From assembly GCA_004102645.1 (NCBI GenBank), contig CP034928.1, positions 1,116,001 through 1,180,000 on the forward strand: a stretch of DNA of 64,000 bases, given 5' to 3'. The DNA comes from Candidatus Bipolaricaulis sibiricus (GTDB taxonomy: Bacteria; Bipolaricaulota; Bipolaricaulia; Bipolaricaulales; Bipolaricaulaceae). Shown here piece after piece: positions 16,482 through 24,186 of the stretch. Positions within the stretch are counted from its first letter, which is position 1, and every line of letters begins with the position of its first letter. The position numbers and the translations under genes were made by a program. The notes below the pieces were generated by a model, which saw only the letters and a program-made list of their open reading frames with translations, was not told the origin of the DNA and ran no database searches.

Positions 16482-17740
16482 ACACGGCGTCGGCCAACGA
16501 CGCGGCCGGCCGCGGCCGGGAGAAGATCGCGTGGGTTCGGTCCCACATGCCGATCCTCGCCGCGCTGGAGGAGGAGCTCCGGCCCGCGCGGCCGTTCGCT
16601 GGGTTCCGGATCGCGTTGTCCATCCACCTCGAGGCGAAGACGGCGCGGCTCGCGCTCGCCCTAAAGGAGCTCGGGGCCGAGGTCGCGGTGGCGAGCTCAA
16701 ACCCCCTGTCGGCGAAGGACGACGTCGTGGCGGCGTTGAGCGGTGAGGTCGCCACCCACGCTCGGTACGGAGCGAGCGAGGCGGAGTACACCGCTTTCCT
16801 CGAGAGGGTCCTCGCGATTCGGCCCCACCTCGTGCTCGACGACGGGGGCGACCTGTGCGCCCTCCTCCACGGCGCGCGACACGACCTCGGGGCCGACGTG
16901 ATCGGGGCGTGCGAGGAGACAACGACCGGTCTCGTTCGGCTGAGGCAGCTGGCCCGCGACGGGCGGCTCTTGTTCCCGGTGGTGGCAGTGAACGACGCAC
17001 GGATGAAGCACCTCTTCGACAACCGCCATGGCACCGGGCAGTCGGTGTGGGACGCGATCATGCGCGCCACGAACCTTCTCGTGGCTGGGAAGCGGGTCCT
17101 CGTCGTCGGGTACGGTTCGTGCGGCCGGGGGATCGCCGATCGGGCGCGGGGCCTGGGGGCCCATGTGACGGTGGCCGAGGTGGACCCGGTGCGGGCCGCG
17201 GAGGCTCTCCTCGAGGGGTTCCCCGTTTCTACCGTCCACGCCGCGATCCCCAGCGCCGAGTTCGTGATCACGGCCACCGGATGCATCGGAGCGGTAACGT
17301 TCGATGACCTCTGCGCAGCCCCGGATGGGGCAATCCTCGCCAACGCCGGACACTTCGACGTCGAGATCGATGTCCAGTCGCTGCGAGCCCGGGCCGCGGG
17401 GCGGCGTGTCCGCGACCACGTCGAGGAGTTCACGTTGCCCAACGGGAACAGGGTGCACCTGCTCGCGGAGGGACGCCTGGTGAACCTCGTCGCCGGCGAC
17501 GGCCACCCCGCCGAGATCATGGACCTTTCGTTTGCCGTGCAGCTCCTGTCCCTGCTGTGGCTCGCGCGGAGCGGGCGGGGGTTCGCCCCCGGGGTGTACC
17601 CCGTCCCGGCCGAGGTCGACGAGGAGGTGGCCCGGCGGTTCCTGGGAAGCCGCGGAGTACGAATCGATACCCTCACCCCCGACCAGCGGGCGTACCTCGG
17701 GCTGTGCGGGCGGGGGCCTACCTTTTCCCCCAGTCCGTGA
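16478..17740 (+). CDS. ahcY: S-adenosylhomocysteinase
   Basis: 420 aa, the short form without the internal insert of many bacterial and eukaryotic enzymes. Substrate-side motifs are SIHLEAKTARL, EETTTGLVRL and NDARMKHLFDNRHGTGQS. The NAD-binding loop is VVGYGSCGRGIADRARG near residue 210, in place of the more common GYGDVGKG. It splits S-adenosylhomocysteine into adenosine and homocysteine, removing the product of methyltransferases. The ATG at 16478 overlaps the EamA stop. Its 3' end overlaps the convergent lipoprotein gene by 23 nt. Confidence 0.95.
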   Translation: MNTASANDAAGRGREKIAWVRSHMPILAALEEELRPARPFAGFRIALSIHLEAKTARLALALKELGAEVAVASSNPLSAKDDVVAALSGEVATHARYGASEAEYTAFLERVLAIRPHLVLDDGGDLCALLHGARHDLGADVIGACEETTTGLVRLRQLARDGRLLFPVVAVNDARMKHLFDNRHGTGQSVWDAIMRATNLLVAGKRVLVVGYGSCGRGIADRARGLGAHVTVAEVDPVRAAEALLEGFPVSTVHAAIPSAEFVITATGCIGAVTFDDLCAAPDGAILANAGHFDVEIDVQSLRARAAGRRVRDHVEEFTLPNGNRVHLLAEGRLVNLVAGDGHPAEIMDLSFAVQLLSLLWLARSGRGFAPGVYPVPAEVDEEVARRFLGSRGVRIDTLTPDQRAYLGLCGRGPTFSPSP

Positions 17741-18419
17741 GCTCAATCCGATAGCGCAGGACGACCGAGTGGAGGTGTGTCACTTCGCCTTCGGCGTGTA
17801 CCCACCCCTGCACCTCACTGCTCCACCAAGCCGTCCCATGGTGCTCCCCCGACCAGCCTTCAGCTTCGTAGTCCACCCGGCAGGTTTCCCGGAACTCCCC
17901 GGCCGGCGTGGGAATGCCATCACCCCAGTCCACGGCGAGTGCCACCCGCTCTCGGAGGAGCGCGCCCTCCCCTCCTGGGAGCACCCGCGTCTGTACCGCC
18001 GAACCGTCTGGGTCTCGGACAATCCCTACGGTGGCTGCGGCAAGGACGAGATGGGGGAGAACCTGGTTCGTCACGAACAGAACGGGGAGGGGCCATCGCG
18101 CGATCGAGACTGAGGGCGCGACCTGCCAGAAGGTGAGTGGTTCGGTGCGCCGCTCCCATGGTGTGTCGAGAACAGCTTCGAGAGACCAGCCTTGGAACAA
18201 GCCTTCAGGACAGGTCGGACAGGGGGAACCTTCTACCCTCTGGCCTGTCTGGATCGTCAGGGTGAACTCATGCGTAGAGACCGTCCACGGATTGAGGTAG
18301 TCTGTCGCTTCAACCCGGTAGGTCCAATACATCCCCTCGGCCAGGTCCTCTGTCAGCGGGCAGCCGAAGACGGCTCCTCCGAGGGCAACTGCAAGCAGCG
18401 TGGGAAGAACGCCTCGCAT
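17718..18419 (-). CDS. Putative lipoprotein of unknown function
   Basis: 233 aa. The signal peptide has its hydrophobic stretch and a lipobox-like VFGC ending at Cys20, a loose match, so lipidation is probable rather than sure. The mature domain is beta-rich with a GSPCPTCPEG motif and many Trp residues; I do not recognise a family. ATG 18419 follows AGGAGG at proper spacing. It starts 11 nt after the Cys-rich reading frame at 18430-18777 and likely shares its promoter, so the two may act together at the cell envelope. Confidence 0.72.
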   Translation of the reverse strand: MRGVLPTLLAVALGGAVFGCPLTEDLAEGMYWTYRVEATDYLNPWTVSTHEFTLTIQTGQRVEGSPCPTCPEGLFQGWSLEAVLDTPWERRTEPLTFWQVAPSVSIARWPLPVLFVTNQVLPHLVLAAATVGIVRDPDGSAVQTRVLPGGEGALLRERVALAVDWGDGIPTPAGEFRETCRVDYEAEGWSGEHHGTAWWSSEVQGWVHAEGEVTHLHSVVLRYRIELTDWGKR

Positions 18420-18429
18420 CGCCGGCCTC

Positions 18430-18777
18430 CTAGGTTGGGAAAGGCAATTGGGCAGCAGCCTCTTCGAACTCAACCGGTGGCTCGATCCGCATCGGCCGAT
18501 CACCACAGATCCAACACCGATAGGAGAAGCACGTCCACTGTGGGCACGTGCCGCAGAAGCTGCAATCGCACTCACAGAACATGGGCTGGGGCTGCGTCAA
18601 GCACCACGCCACGAAAGCGGCGCAACCGATCCAGCACAGCGAGGCACACGGCTCGCAGGGCAGATCGTCGTACCCGCAATCCCAGCACGTCCGCCATCCG
18701 CACTCTGGTGGTCAGATCTGAGCGAACGCCGGGACCAGTCCCACCATGGCCGCGAGGGCCACCGCGACCGGCTGCAT
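18430..18777 (-). pseudogene. Cys-rich secreted small protein with in-frame TGA (nonsense or recoded)
   Basis: From ATG 18777 the frame encodes a textbook signal peptide (hydrophobic, ending PAFA before Gln), then TGA at 18714-18712 as codon 22. The same frame continues to TAG at 18432-18430 with 93 more residues, 16 of them Cys, in motifs such as ECGWRTCWDCGYDDLPCEPC and FCECDCSFCGTCPQWTC. A strong promoter and an AAGGTGG ribosome site precede the ATG, so this is an expressed unit. I checked the frame codon by codon. The TGA may be a recent nonsense mutation, a sequencing error, or selenocysteine. I see no convincing stem-loop just behind it by eye. It resembles no family I know. Confidence 0.6.
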
Positions 18778-18807
18778 CCACCTTGACACTCCGATCACCC
18801 CGTGATG

Positions 18808-18836
18808 AGTATAGCTTAAATTGTACCCCCGGTCAA
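18808..18836 (-). promoter_or_regulatory. Strong sigma-70-type promoter for the Cys-rich gene and lipoprotein
   Basis: On the minus strand TTGACC (18836-18831), exactly 17 nt, then TATACT (18813-18808). It lies about 30 nt before the ATG of the Cys-rich frame and is one of the best promoter matches in the window. Confidence 0.75.
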
Positions 18837-18864
18837 GTCCTTCGCTCGCGATGGTGGGGGTCCG

Positions 18865-19617
18865 TCAGTGATCGCCGGGTCTGATCGGGACGAGAACGTA
18901 GCCCATGTCGAGGTCGCCGAAGCGGCGGCAGCCGGCCTCGCCCCAGTACCAGAGGTGGAGGGCGATGTAGGCGCAGACCAGGGCATCGAGGAGGTCCTCG
19001 ACCGCCTTGAGGGCCCGACCGCGGAGGCCCTCGGGGTCGAGGGTCGCCAGCAATGGTTCGGCGTCGAGGGACGGCTCGGACTCCGCAAGTGTCCCCAGGA
19101 GACCGCGTAACCGACGGAGCTCCGCCCACCGGGAGGCCAGGGTTCGTCCGGGGCGGGCCTTGTACTTGAGCGTCTTCTCGAGCCCAAACAGCTCGACGGT
19201 CGCTGGGTGGGGGTAGACCTCGACAACCTGCCGTGCCTCCGTCCTGCGGGGCACACTCGGTCCAAGGCCGAACCCGAGCGTACCCAGGCAAGAAGCGAGC
19301 GTCTCGCCCCGCACCTCGGGGCCGAGACGGGCGCGGTTGGCCGGGTAGGCGCCGGCCTCCTGGCGGCGGTAGGCACGGGAGAGGGCCCGGTCGCACGGCC
19401 GCGCTCCCCCGTCGTTGGGGACGATGAGCGGGGCATCGATCGCCACCAGAGCGTTCCCGCGTCCCACCCCCCGCCCGATGAATGAGAGGATCGCCTCGTC
19501 GTCTCCGAGCGCGCCTTCCCACACGCGGGGCCGGCCGACCGCACCATCCCCATCCAGGACCACGGCCGCGGTGGGATTCCGGCGTGACCAGGCCAGATCG
19601 ACGCCGACGAACCGCAC
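18865..19617 (-). CDS. DUF429 domain protein (predicted RNase H-like nuclease)
   Basis: 250 aa. The start FVGVDLAWSRRNPTA and the later VAIDAPLIVPND and YPHPATVELFG match the DUF429 family, which is predicted to have an RNase H-like fold with the first Asp as metal ligand. Biochemical function is unknown. The start is GTG at 19617, three nt behind the stop of the secreted protein upstream, with no clear ribosome site, so translation is probably coupled. It is followed by the promoter of the Cys-rich unit. Confidence 0.82.
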   Translation of the reverse strand: MRFVGVDLAWSRRNPTAAVVLDGDGAVGRPRVWEGALGDDEAILSFIGRGVGRGNALVAIDAPLIVPNDGGARPCDRALSRAYRRQEAGAYPANRARLGPEVRGETLASCLGTLGFGLGPSVPRRTEARQVVEVYPHPATVELFGLEKTLKYKARPGRTLASRWAELRRLRGLLGTLAESEPSLDAEPLLATLDPEGLRGRALKAVEDLLDALVCAYIALHLWYWGEAGCRRFGDLDMGYVLVPIRPGDH

Positions 19618-19620
19618 GGA

Positions 19621-20676
19621 CTACGGGATCTCGGGCGACGCCTCGAGAATCGAAAGCCTGTACTGGCCGCTCCCGCTGCGGAGGGAGATGCGGATGAACA
19701 GCCGGCATACCCCGTCCAGGAAGCACTCCTCGGCCAGGGGGGCGCAGTCCACACCGGGGTAGCAGGGGACACGCGTGACCGACGGTCTCGACACGTTCAA
19801 GCACTCGGTAAGGACGTCACCGCAGGGATCGTGAATCAGGAACACGTCAACCACCAGGTTGCCCGGATCGAGCCACACAAGGAACGCGTCACCGTAGGAC
19901 GCCTGGATCCTGTACCAGTCCTGGAAGTCACCCTCGCCGAGCGATCCCACGTAGTGGCCAGGCCGGAGGAGCACCGCATCTTCTCCTGGCCCGAACGACT
20001 CCGGTAGGGTCTGCCGGGGGACCGTGGCCAGGTCAAGCCCGGGGATCAAACAGTCCGCAGGCACGTCCTCCACCCGGCACAGAAAGTCAGGCCCCGCACT
20101 GCACGTCGGTTCTGGAGGTTGCGGCGTGGGCAGCGGGGGAGGCGGTGGGGGCGGGGTGGGCAGAGTCGGTAGCGGAACAGGCGTTACAGCGACCGGCCGC
20201 GCGCCGAAGGTCAGGCTACCCCACGAGAAACCAACGTGCGGATCACAGCCCAGCACCCGCTGCGCGATGATCACGAGCTCAGGCCCAGTGGGGAAGATCC
20301 GGGTCTCGCCGCGGACCGGGTACGCGATGAGACACTCGGCTCCGGGAGCCGCCACATTGCGCAACCAGAGGTCGGCTCGCTGCCAGTACCGATCTCCCGG
20401 CGACTGGTAGTAGAGGCGCACGAGCACGTCCCGCCCCACGTAGCAGGTAGCGCAGATGTCGTTCGCCACTCCCTCCACCACGAGGGGGAGGGCTCCACCC
20501 ACAGGGACGTTCGAGAACCGCCACGTCGCGGTGTCCGTGAGGCGGGCGTTCGACAGCCAACACACGTCCCCGCGATTCTCACCAGAACAGACAAACGAAT
20601 TGGCCTCCATTCCCCAGCCCGGGGAAGACAGCATGAGGAGAACGACGCTGAACGCTGCCCAGGCAACCCGTGTCAC
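19621..20676 (-). CDS. Secreted protein with Pro-rich linker and PPC-like domain
   Basis: 351 aa. A signal peptide (AAFSVVLLMLSSPGWG) is followed by a Cys-containing N-terminal domain, a linker with a run of seven Pro (residues about 195-215), and a C-terminal beta domain. The C-terminal part (PGHYVGSLGEGDFQDWYRIQ and later DVFLIHDPCGD) resembles bacterial pre-peptidase C-terminal domains, often found on exported enzymes. Several Cys pairs suggest disulfides. GTG at 20676 follows AAGGGGG. No enzyme domain is recognised, so I take it as a surface or periplasmic binding protein of unknown role. Confidence 0.7.
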   Translation of the reverse strand: MTRVAWAAFSVVLLMLSSPGWGMEANSFVCSGENRGDVCWLSNARLTDTATWRFSNVPVGGALPLVVEGVANDICATCYVGRDVLVRLYYQSPGDRYWQRADLWLRNVAAPGAECLIAYPVRGETRIFPTGPELVIIAQRVLGCDPHVGFSWGSLTFGARPVAVTPVPLPTLPTPPPPPPPLPTPQPPEPTCSAGPDFLCRVEDVPADCLIPGLDLATVPRQTLPESFGPGEDAVLLRPGHYVGSLGEGDFQDWYRIQASYGDAFLVWLDPGNLVVDVFLIHDPCGDVLTECLNVSRPSVTRVPCYPGVDCAPLAEECFLDGVCRLFIRISLRSGSGQYRLSILEASPEIP

Positions 20677-20706
20677 ACCCCAACACCCCCTTGTGGACCT
20701 CCAGTC

Positions 20707-20736
20707 ATTGTAGGGTGGAACAGGGGCAGACGACAA
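20707..20736 (-). promoter_or_regulatory. Promoter for the secreted PPC-like protein
   Basis: TTGTCG (20736-20731), 18 nt, TACAAT (20712-20707) on the minus strand, about 30 nt before the GTG at 20676. Confidence 0.5.
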
Positions 20737-20760
20737 GTGATCGACGTCACACCGGAGTCC

Positions 20761-21783
20761 TCAACGAGGTCTCTGGGCCAGCGCTTGCCACAGCGCCGTG
20801 TAGTCGGACCTTGGATTCCAGAAGAGATAGCCGTCTGCCCCGGCGTCCTCCACAGCGCGAATCTGGGCAGCGATGTACGCCGGGAGGGTCATCCCACTGG
20901 GGAGCGCCATGTCGAAGGCCTGCAGATAGGGGCGAACGGCAATCGACGCTCGCCCCACCGCGTCGCGCGTCGCCTGAAGAACCGTCCGGTACGGGTCATC
21001 CTTGAACGCCTGCTCCACGTAGTGGGATGGGTAGACCATTGGCGACACAGCGTCCACCCATTGGGCGATACCCTCCAGATGCTGTCCGATGGGGTCGATG
21101 CGGCGGGCGTTCCAGGGAAACGTCACCCGCCCGTACACATCCGCCGAGATGGGGAGGGTCAAGCGCTCTCCCGCTCGCGCCAGAAACGCCTCCACCGCCT
21201 GACAGCGCTCGGTGTAGTCGGGGCCGATCGGCCCGTCGTCTGGAAACCGGATGTAGTCGAACTGGATCTCGTCGAACCCGGCGCGTTCGACCTCGGCAGC
21301 GAGGTCGAGGTTGTACGAGGTCGCCGCTGACACCGTCGGGAGCACCCACGGGGCGCTCGAGACCCCCAGATACCGAGCGAGGAAGGGATCGTAGAACACC
21401 ACCAGGCGGGCGATGATGTAGAGCCCGCGCGCGTGCACTGCCCCCACGAGGGCCGACAGGTCGAGCAACCGCTTGACCGCCCCGATCTCGCGCGCCAGCG
21501 GGACGTCGGACGCGTAGCACACCTCGCCGTGGTTGTTCTTCACATCCACCACCACGGTGTCCAGCCCGTGTCGGACCAGGTTGTCCAGGACGTCCTCGAA
21601 CAAGGCGCCTTGGCTTGCGGCGTAGGCAGTGAGGTACACCCCACGTCGGTCATGGACCGACAACCGGGGAGCAGGGGAACTGGGCGAGCTGAGGACTGCG
21701 GCGGTCGGGGCGTGCCCCAGCCACGCGATGCCCACCAAGCCGGCCACGAGGGAGAACAACGCGAATCGGTACCTGACGTTCAT
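20761..21783 (-). CDS. DUF4015-type putative glycoside hydrolase
   Basis: 340 aa. An N-terminal membrane anchor or signal sequence (FALFSLVAGLVGIAWLG) is followed by a TIM-barrel-like protein with VVVDVKNNHGEVCY, GFDEIQFDYIRFPDDG, VSPMVYPSHY and DGYLFWNPRSDY, which are hallmark stretches of the DUF4015 putative glycosyl hydrolase family. It acts outside the cytoplasm; the substrate is unknown. ATG 21783 was chosen over a GTG four codons upstream; neither has a clear ribosome site. It is divergent from the HAD gene at 21884. Confidence 0.83.
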   Translation of the reverse strand: MNVRYRFALFSLVAGLVGIAWLGHAPTAAVLSSPSSPAPRLSVHDRRGVYLTAYAASQGALFEDVLDNLVRHGLDTVVVDVKNNHGEVCYASDVPLAREIGAVKRLLDLSALVGAVHARGLYIIARLVVFYDPFLARYLGVSSAPWVLPTVSAATSYNLDLAAEVERAGFDEIQFDYIRFPDDGPIGPDYTERCQAVEAFLARAGERLTLPISADVYGRVTFPWNARRIDPIGQHLEGIAQWVDAVSPMVYPSHYVEQAFKDDPYRTVLQATRDAVGRASIAVRPYLQAFDMALPSGMTLPAYIAAQIRAVEDAGADGYLFWNPRSDYTALWQALAQRPR

Positions 21784-21849
21784 GGGGAAGGCCACAGTAG
21801 CGGGCGGGCGACGCTCGCAGAGGGACCTCGGTCCTCTCGACCGAGGGTG

Positions 21850-21877
21850 TTGTGTCCGTTGGCTGACGGGCTACCAT
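21850..21877 (+). promoter_or_regulatory. Promoter of HAD gene, probably leaderless
   Basis: TTGTGT (21850-21855), 16 nt, TACCAT (21872-21877), then only 6 nt before ATG 21884. The predicted transcription start falls on or next to the start codon and there is no ribosome site. Confidence 0.5.
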
Positions 21878-21883
21878 CCCTCC

Positions 21884-22645
21884 ATGTCCGGGCGGTGGGT
21901 GCTTGCGGGTCGTGTGGTCCCCGCCTGGGGATTCCTGTTCGACAAGGATGGCACCCTCCTCACCTTCGCCCACTGGCGGGCGGTGATGGAGGAGCGCGCA
22001 CGCCGACTGGCCGAGGAGCTGAACCTGAGCGAGCCCCAGCGGCAGGCGTTGGCGCGATGGATGGGGGGAAGTTCGGACCACGGACAGGATGAGAGCTGGG
22101 GGCTCATCCCTCTTCCCCGCCCCGATGCCGAGCAGGCGGTGGCCGAACGGCTTGCCACCGTGCTCGGGCTCGATCGCCCGACCCTCCACGCTCGCGTAGC
22201 GCGGGTGTTCCGCGAGGTCGACCGTGACTTCCCCTTCGAGCATCATCTTCAGCCAACCCCAGGCGCCGAGGCGTGCCTGCGGGCGATCCGCCGTGGTGGG
22301 GGCCGGTCCGCGGTTGTCACCCATGACGTTCCGTCCGCGGCCGGCCGCCATCTGGCCGCACTGGGGTGGGACCACCTCGTGGACGTGGTGATCGGACTGG
22401 ACGGGACCATGGAGCGCAAGCCAAGCCCTCAACCCCTGCTTGCGGCGTGTCGTGCGTTGGGCGTGCCTCCGGAGGAGACGGTGATGGTAGGGGACACCGT
22501 GACCGATCTCGTTGCCGGACGCGGAGCGGGGTGCGCACTCACGGTGGGCGTGCTCACCGGACTCGATCCGCGTGAGAAACTGGCTCCTCATGCGGACATC
22601 GTGGCTCCCGACCTCGCCACCCTCGGGCTGGCGCGTGCCGACTGA
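21884..22645 (+). CDS. HAD-superfamily hydrolase (phosphoglycolate-phosphatase-like)
   Basis: 253 aa. HAD motifs I-IV are present: FDKDGTLLT (nucleophile Asp), VVTHD, KPSPQP and MVGDTVTDLVAGRGAG. A helical cap lies between motifs I and II, as in subclass I phosphatases such as Gph. It probably removes phosphate from a small metabolite; the substrate is open. ATG at 21884 has no Shine-Dalgarno but a -10 element 6 nt upstream. Confidence 0.88.
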   Translation: MSGRWVLAGRVVPAWGFLFDKDGTLLTFAHWRAVMEERARRLAEELNLSEPQRQALARWMGGSSDHGQDESWGLIPLPRPDAEQAVAERLATVLGLDRPTLHARVARVFREVDRDFPFEHHLQPTPGAEACLRAIRRGGGRSAVVTHDVPSAAGRHLAALGWDHLVDVVIGLDGTMERKPSPQPLLAACRALGVPPEETVMVGDTVTDLVAGRGAGCALTVGVLTGLDPREKLAPHADIVAPDLATLGLARAD

Positions 22646-22682
22646 ACCGACCCGGCCGAGGGGGACAGGAGCACCGCTGTCC

Positions 22683-22759
22683 TGGTGGGCCCGCCTGGAC
22701 TCGAACCAGGGACCTCGCGCTTATCAGGCGCGCGCTCTAACCACCTGAGCTACGGACCC
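22683..22759 (-). tRNA. tRNA-Ile (anticodon GAT), CCA encoded
   Basis: On the minus strand the acceptor GGGTCCG pairs with CGGGCCC. The D-loop has GTTAGAGC, the anticodon loop CTGATAA places GAT, and the T-arm is GGTTCGAGTCC with a matching stem. A 3' CCA is encoded (22685-22683). All arms are intact. It lies alone between a HAD gene and a cNMP-binding protein. Confidence 0.95.
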
Positions 22760-22847
22760 GGAGGGCTGGATCTTAGCCGCACGCATCTAGGCCCTCAACC
22801 GGACGCCATCGGCCGCACATCGACGGGGGAGCCGAACGGAGCAACGC

Positions 22848-22876
22848 TTGTGGGCACGATGCGGGAATGCTATGAT
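22848..22876 (+). promoter_or_regulatory. Promoter for cNMP-binding protein
   Basis: TTGTGG (22848-22853), 17 nt, TATGAT (22871-22876). AGGAGGG and ATG 22910 follow. Confidence 0.6.
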
Positions 22877-22909
22877 CCTCAACGATCCGAGCGAACAGGA
22901 GGGAACCCG

Positions 22910-23332
22910 ATGACCAAGAGCGTAGCCGAGATGTTGAGGGACGTTCCGTTGTTCTCGTCGTTCACCGACAAGCACCTCCAAGCGGTCGCCAAAACCGCCA
23001 AGGAGACGGAATTCGAGGCCGGCAAGCCGATTGTGAAGGAAGGCGATCGAAGCAAGGTCGGCTTCTTCCTCATCCTTGAGGGGCAGGTCGAGGTGCGCAA
23101 GGGCGGCAAGGTTCTGTCTCGTCTCGGGTCCGGCCAGTTCTTCGGCGAAATGGCCGTGCTCGACGGCCAACCCCGCTCAGCCGATGTGGTCGCGGTTGCC
23201 CCCACGAAGTGCCTTGTCCTCGCAAGCTGGGACATCAAGGCCCTGATCACAACCTACCCCGACATCGCCCTCGAGATCATCGGGGAACTCACGCGGCGTC
23301 TGCGCCAGACGAGCATGGCGCTCTCCGAGTAG
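22910..23332 (+). CDS. Single-domain cyclic-nucleotide-binding protein
   Basis: 140 aa made almost entirely of one cNMP-binding (CAP_ED) domain: LRDVPLFSSFTDKHL at the N-terminus, then SGQFFGEMAVLDGQPRSADVVA, the phosphate-binding cassette with Glu and Arg in the canonical places. There is no DNA-binding helix-turn-helix, so it is not a Crp regulator but a stand-alone sensor or partner protein. The C-terminal helix ends the gene. AGGAGGG precedes the ATG. No cyclase is seen in the window. Confidence 0.9.
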   Translation: MTKSVAEMLRDVPLFSSFTDKHLQAVAKTAKETEFEAGKPIVKEGDRSKVGFFLILEGQVEVRKGGKVLSRLGSGQFFGEMAVLDGQPRSADVVAVAPTKCLVLASWDIKALITTYPDIALEIIGELTRRLRQTSMALSE

Positions 23333-23404
23333 GCCCCGGCAACAGGGGGAACCGCAGTACGCCCACCGCGTCAGGTCGATGGGCCTGTCGCGGGGTGCCG
23401 AGCG

Positions 23405-24109
23405 CTAGATCGGAACTGGGGTCTCCCGTTGGAGATCGGCAGCGAAGCCCTGTTCGAGGTGCGCGAGCCGGACCAAGAACGCGGCAAGGATCACCGCGAA
23501 GTGGCACATCACCGACGGCAGCGCGCCATCAGAGGCTGGCAGGAGCTGCGCCGTGATCACCGCCGGCCCGAGAAAGGCCAGGGAACCCGTTAGCACCAGC
23601 CTCGCCAGGCGCCCGTTGTGGGGATCCCGTGGCCGTGCCGCCCCGTATCCCGAGAACACGACCAGGCCCAGGAGACCCGTCCAGTAGAATCCAGAGTAGG
23701 CCAGGAAACCAGGGGTCGGATGGCTGTACCGGGCGTAGACCGCCTCACAGACCGAGAGCCGGGCGAAGCTCGGATCAAACCCAATCCAGAACTGGATCAC
23801 AACAGCACAGGTGAGCATCGCAGCGGCGAAGCCGCGGGCTACACCTGCCCCGGCACCGAGCAGAAACGACACCAGAAGAACCCCCAGCGGGGGGAGCCAC
23901 GTTACAACCATGAACGCGAGCCGGGGAAGAAAGCTGGAACCAGGCGCGATCGAGCACAGCGTCGCCTCCACGATCTGGTAGGCTGCAAGGAACAGCAGAA
24001 GCGCTGTCGTGACGAACAGGACCGGCCTCCGCCCTTGACCCCTCAGCACCCACGCCGCAGCACCCAGCTCGAACCCGGCGGTCGCGACCGCCAACGCGGG
24101 CGAATACAT
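23405..24109 (-). CDS. Multi-pass membrane protein, unknown
   Basis: 234 aa with about seven hydrophobic segments evenly spaced and short loops; the C-terminus ends in a short hydrophilic tail. The arrangement resembles the 7TM histidine-kinase input domain type, but no kinase follows, and I do not recognise a family. AAAGGAGG lies 8 nt before ATG 24109; a GTG one codon earlier is also possible. It is convergent with the cNMP-binding gene and downstream of nothing obvious. Confidence 0.65.
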   Translation of the reverse strand: MYSPALAVATAGFELGAAAWVLRGQGRRPVLFVTTALLLFLAAYQIVEATLCSIAPGSSFLPRLAFMVVTWLPPLGVLLVSFLLGAGAGVARGFAAAMLTCAVVIQFWIGFDPSFARLSVCEAVYARYSHPTPGFLAYSGFYWTGLLGLVVFSGYGAARPRDPHNGRLARLVLTGSLAFLGPAVITAQLLPASDGALPSVMCHFAVILAAFLVRLAHLEQGFAADLQRETPVPI

Positions 24110-24186
24110 CACGCGAACCTCCTTTGGACAACGTGCGGTCTTGGCCTTCCGCGCCCGACCCAGCGTGTTCTTGCCGACATCGCCCC

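Noticed and set aside
18670-18714. Bacterial SECIS hairpin after the TGA of the Cys-rich frame
   Set aside because: Only a 4-bp CCAG/CTGG stem with poor inner pairing could be drawn by eye, so selenocysteine is not claimed.
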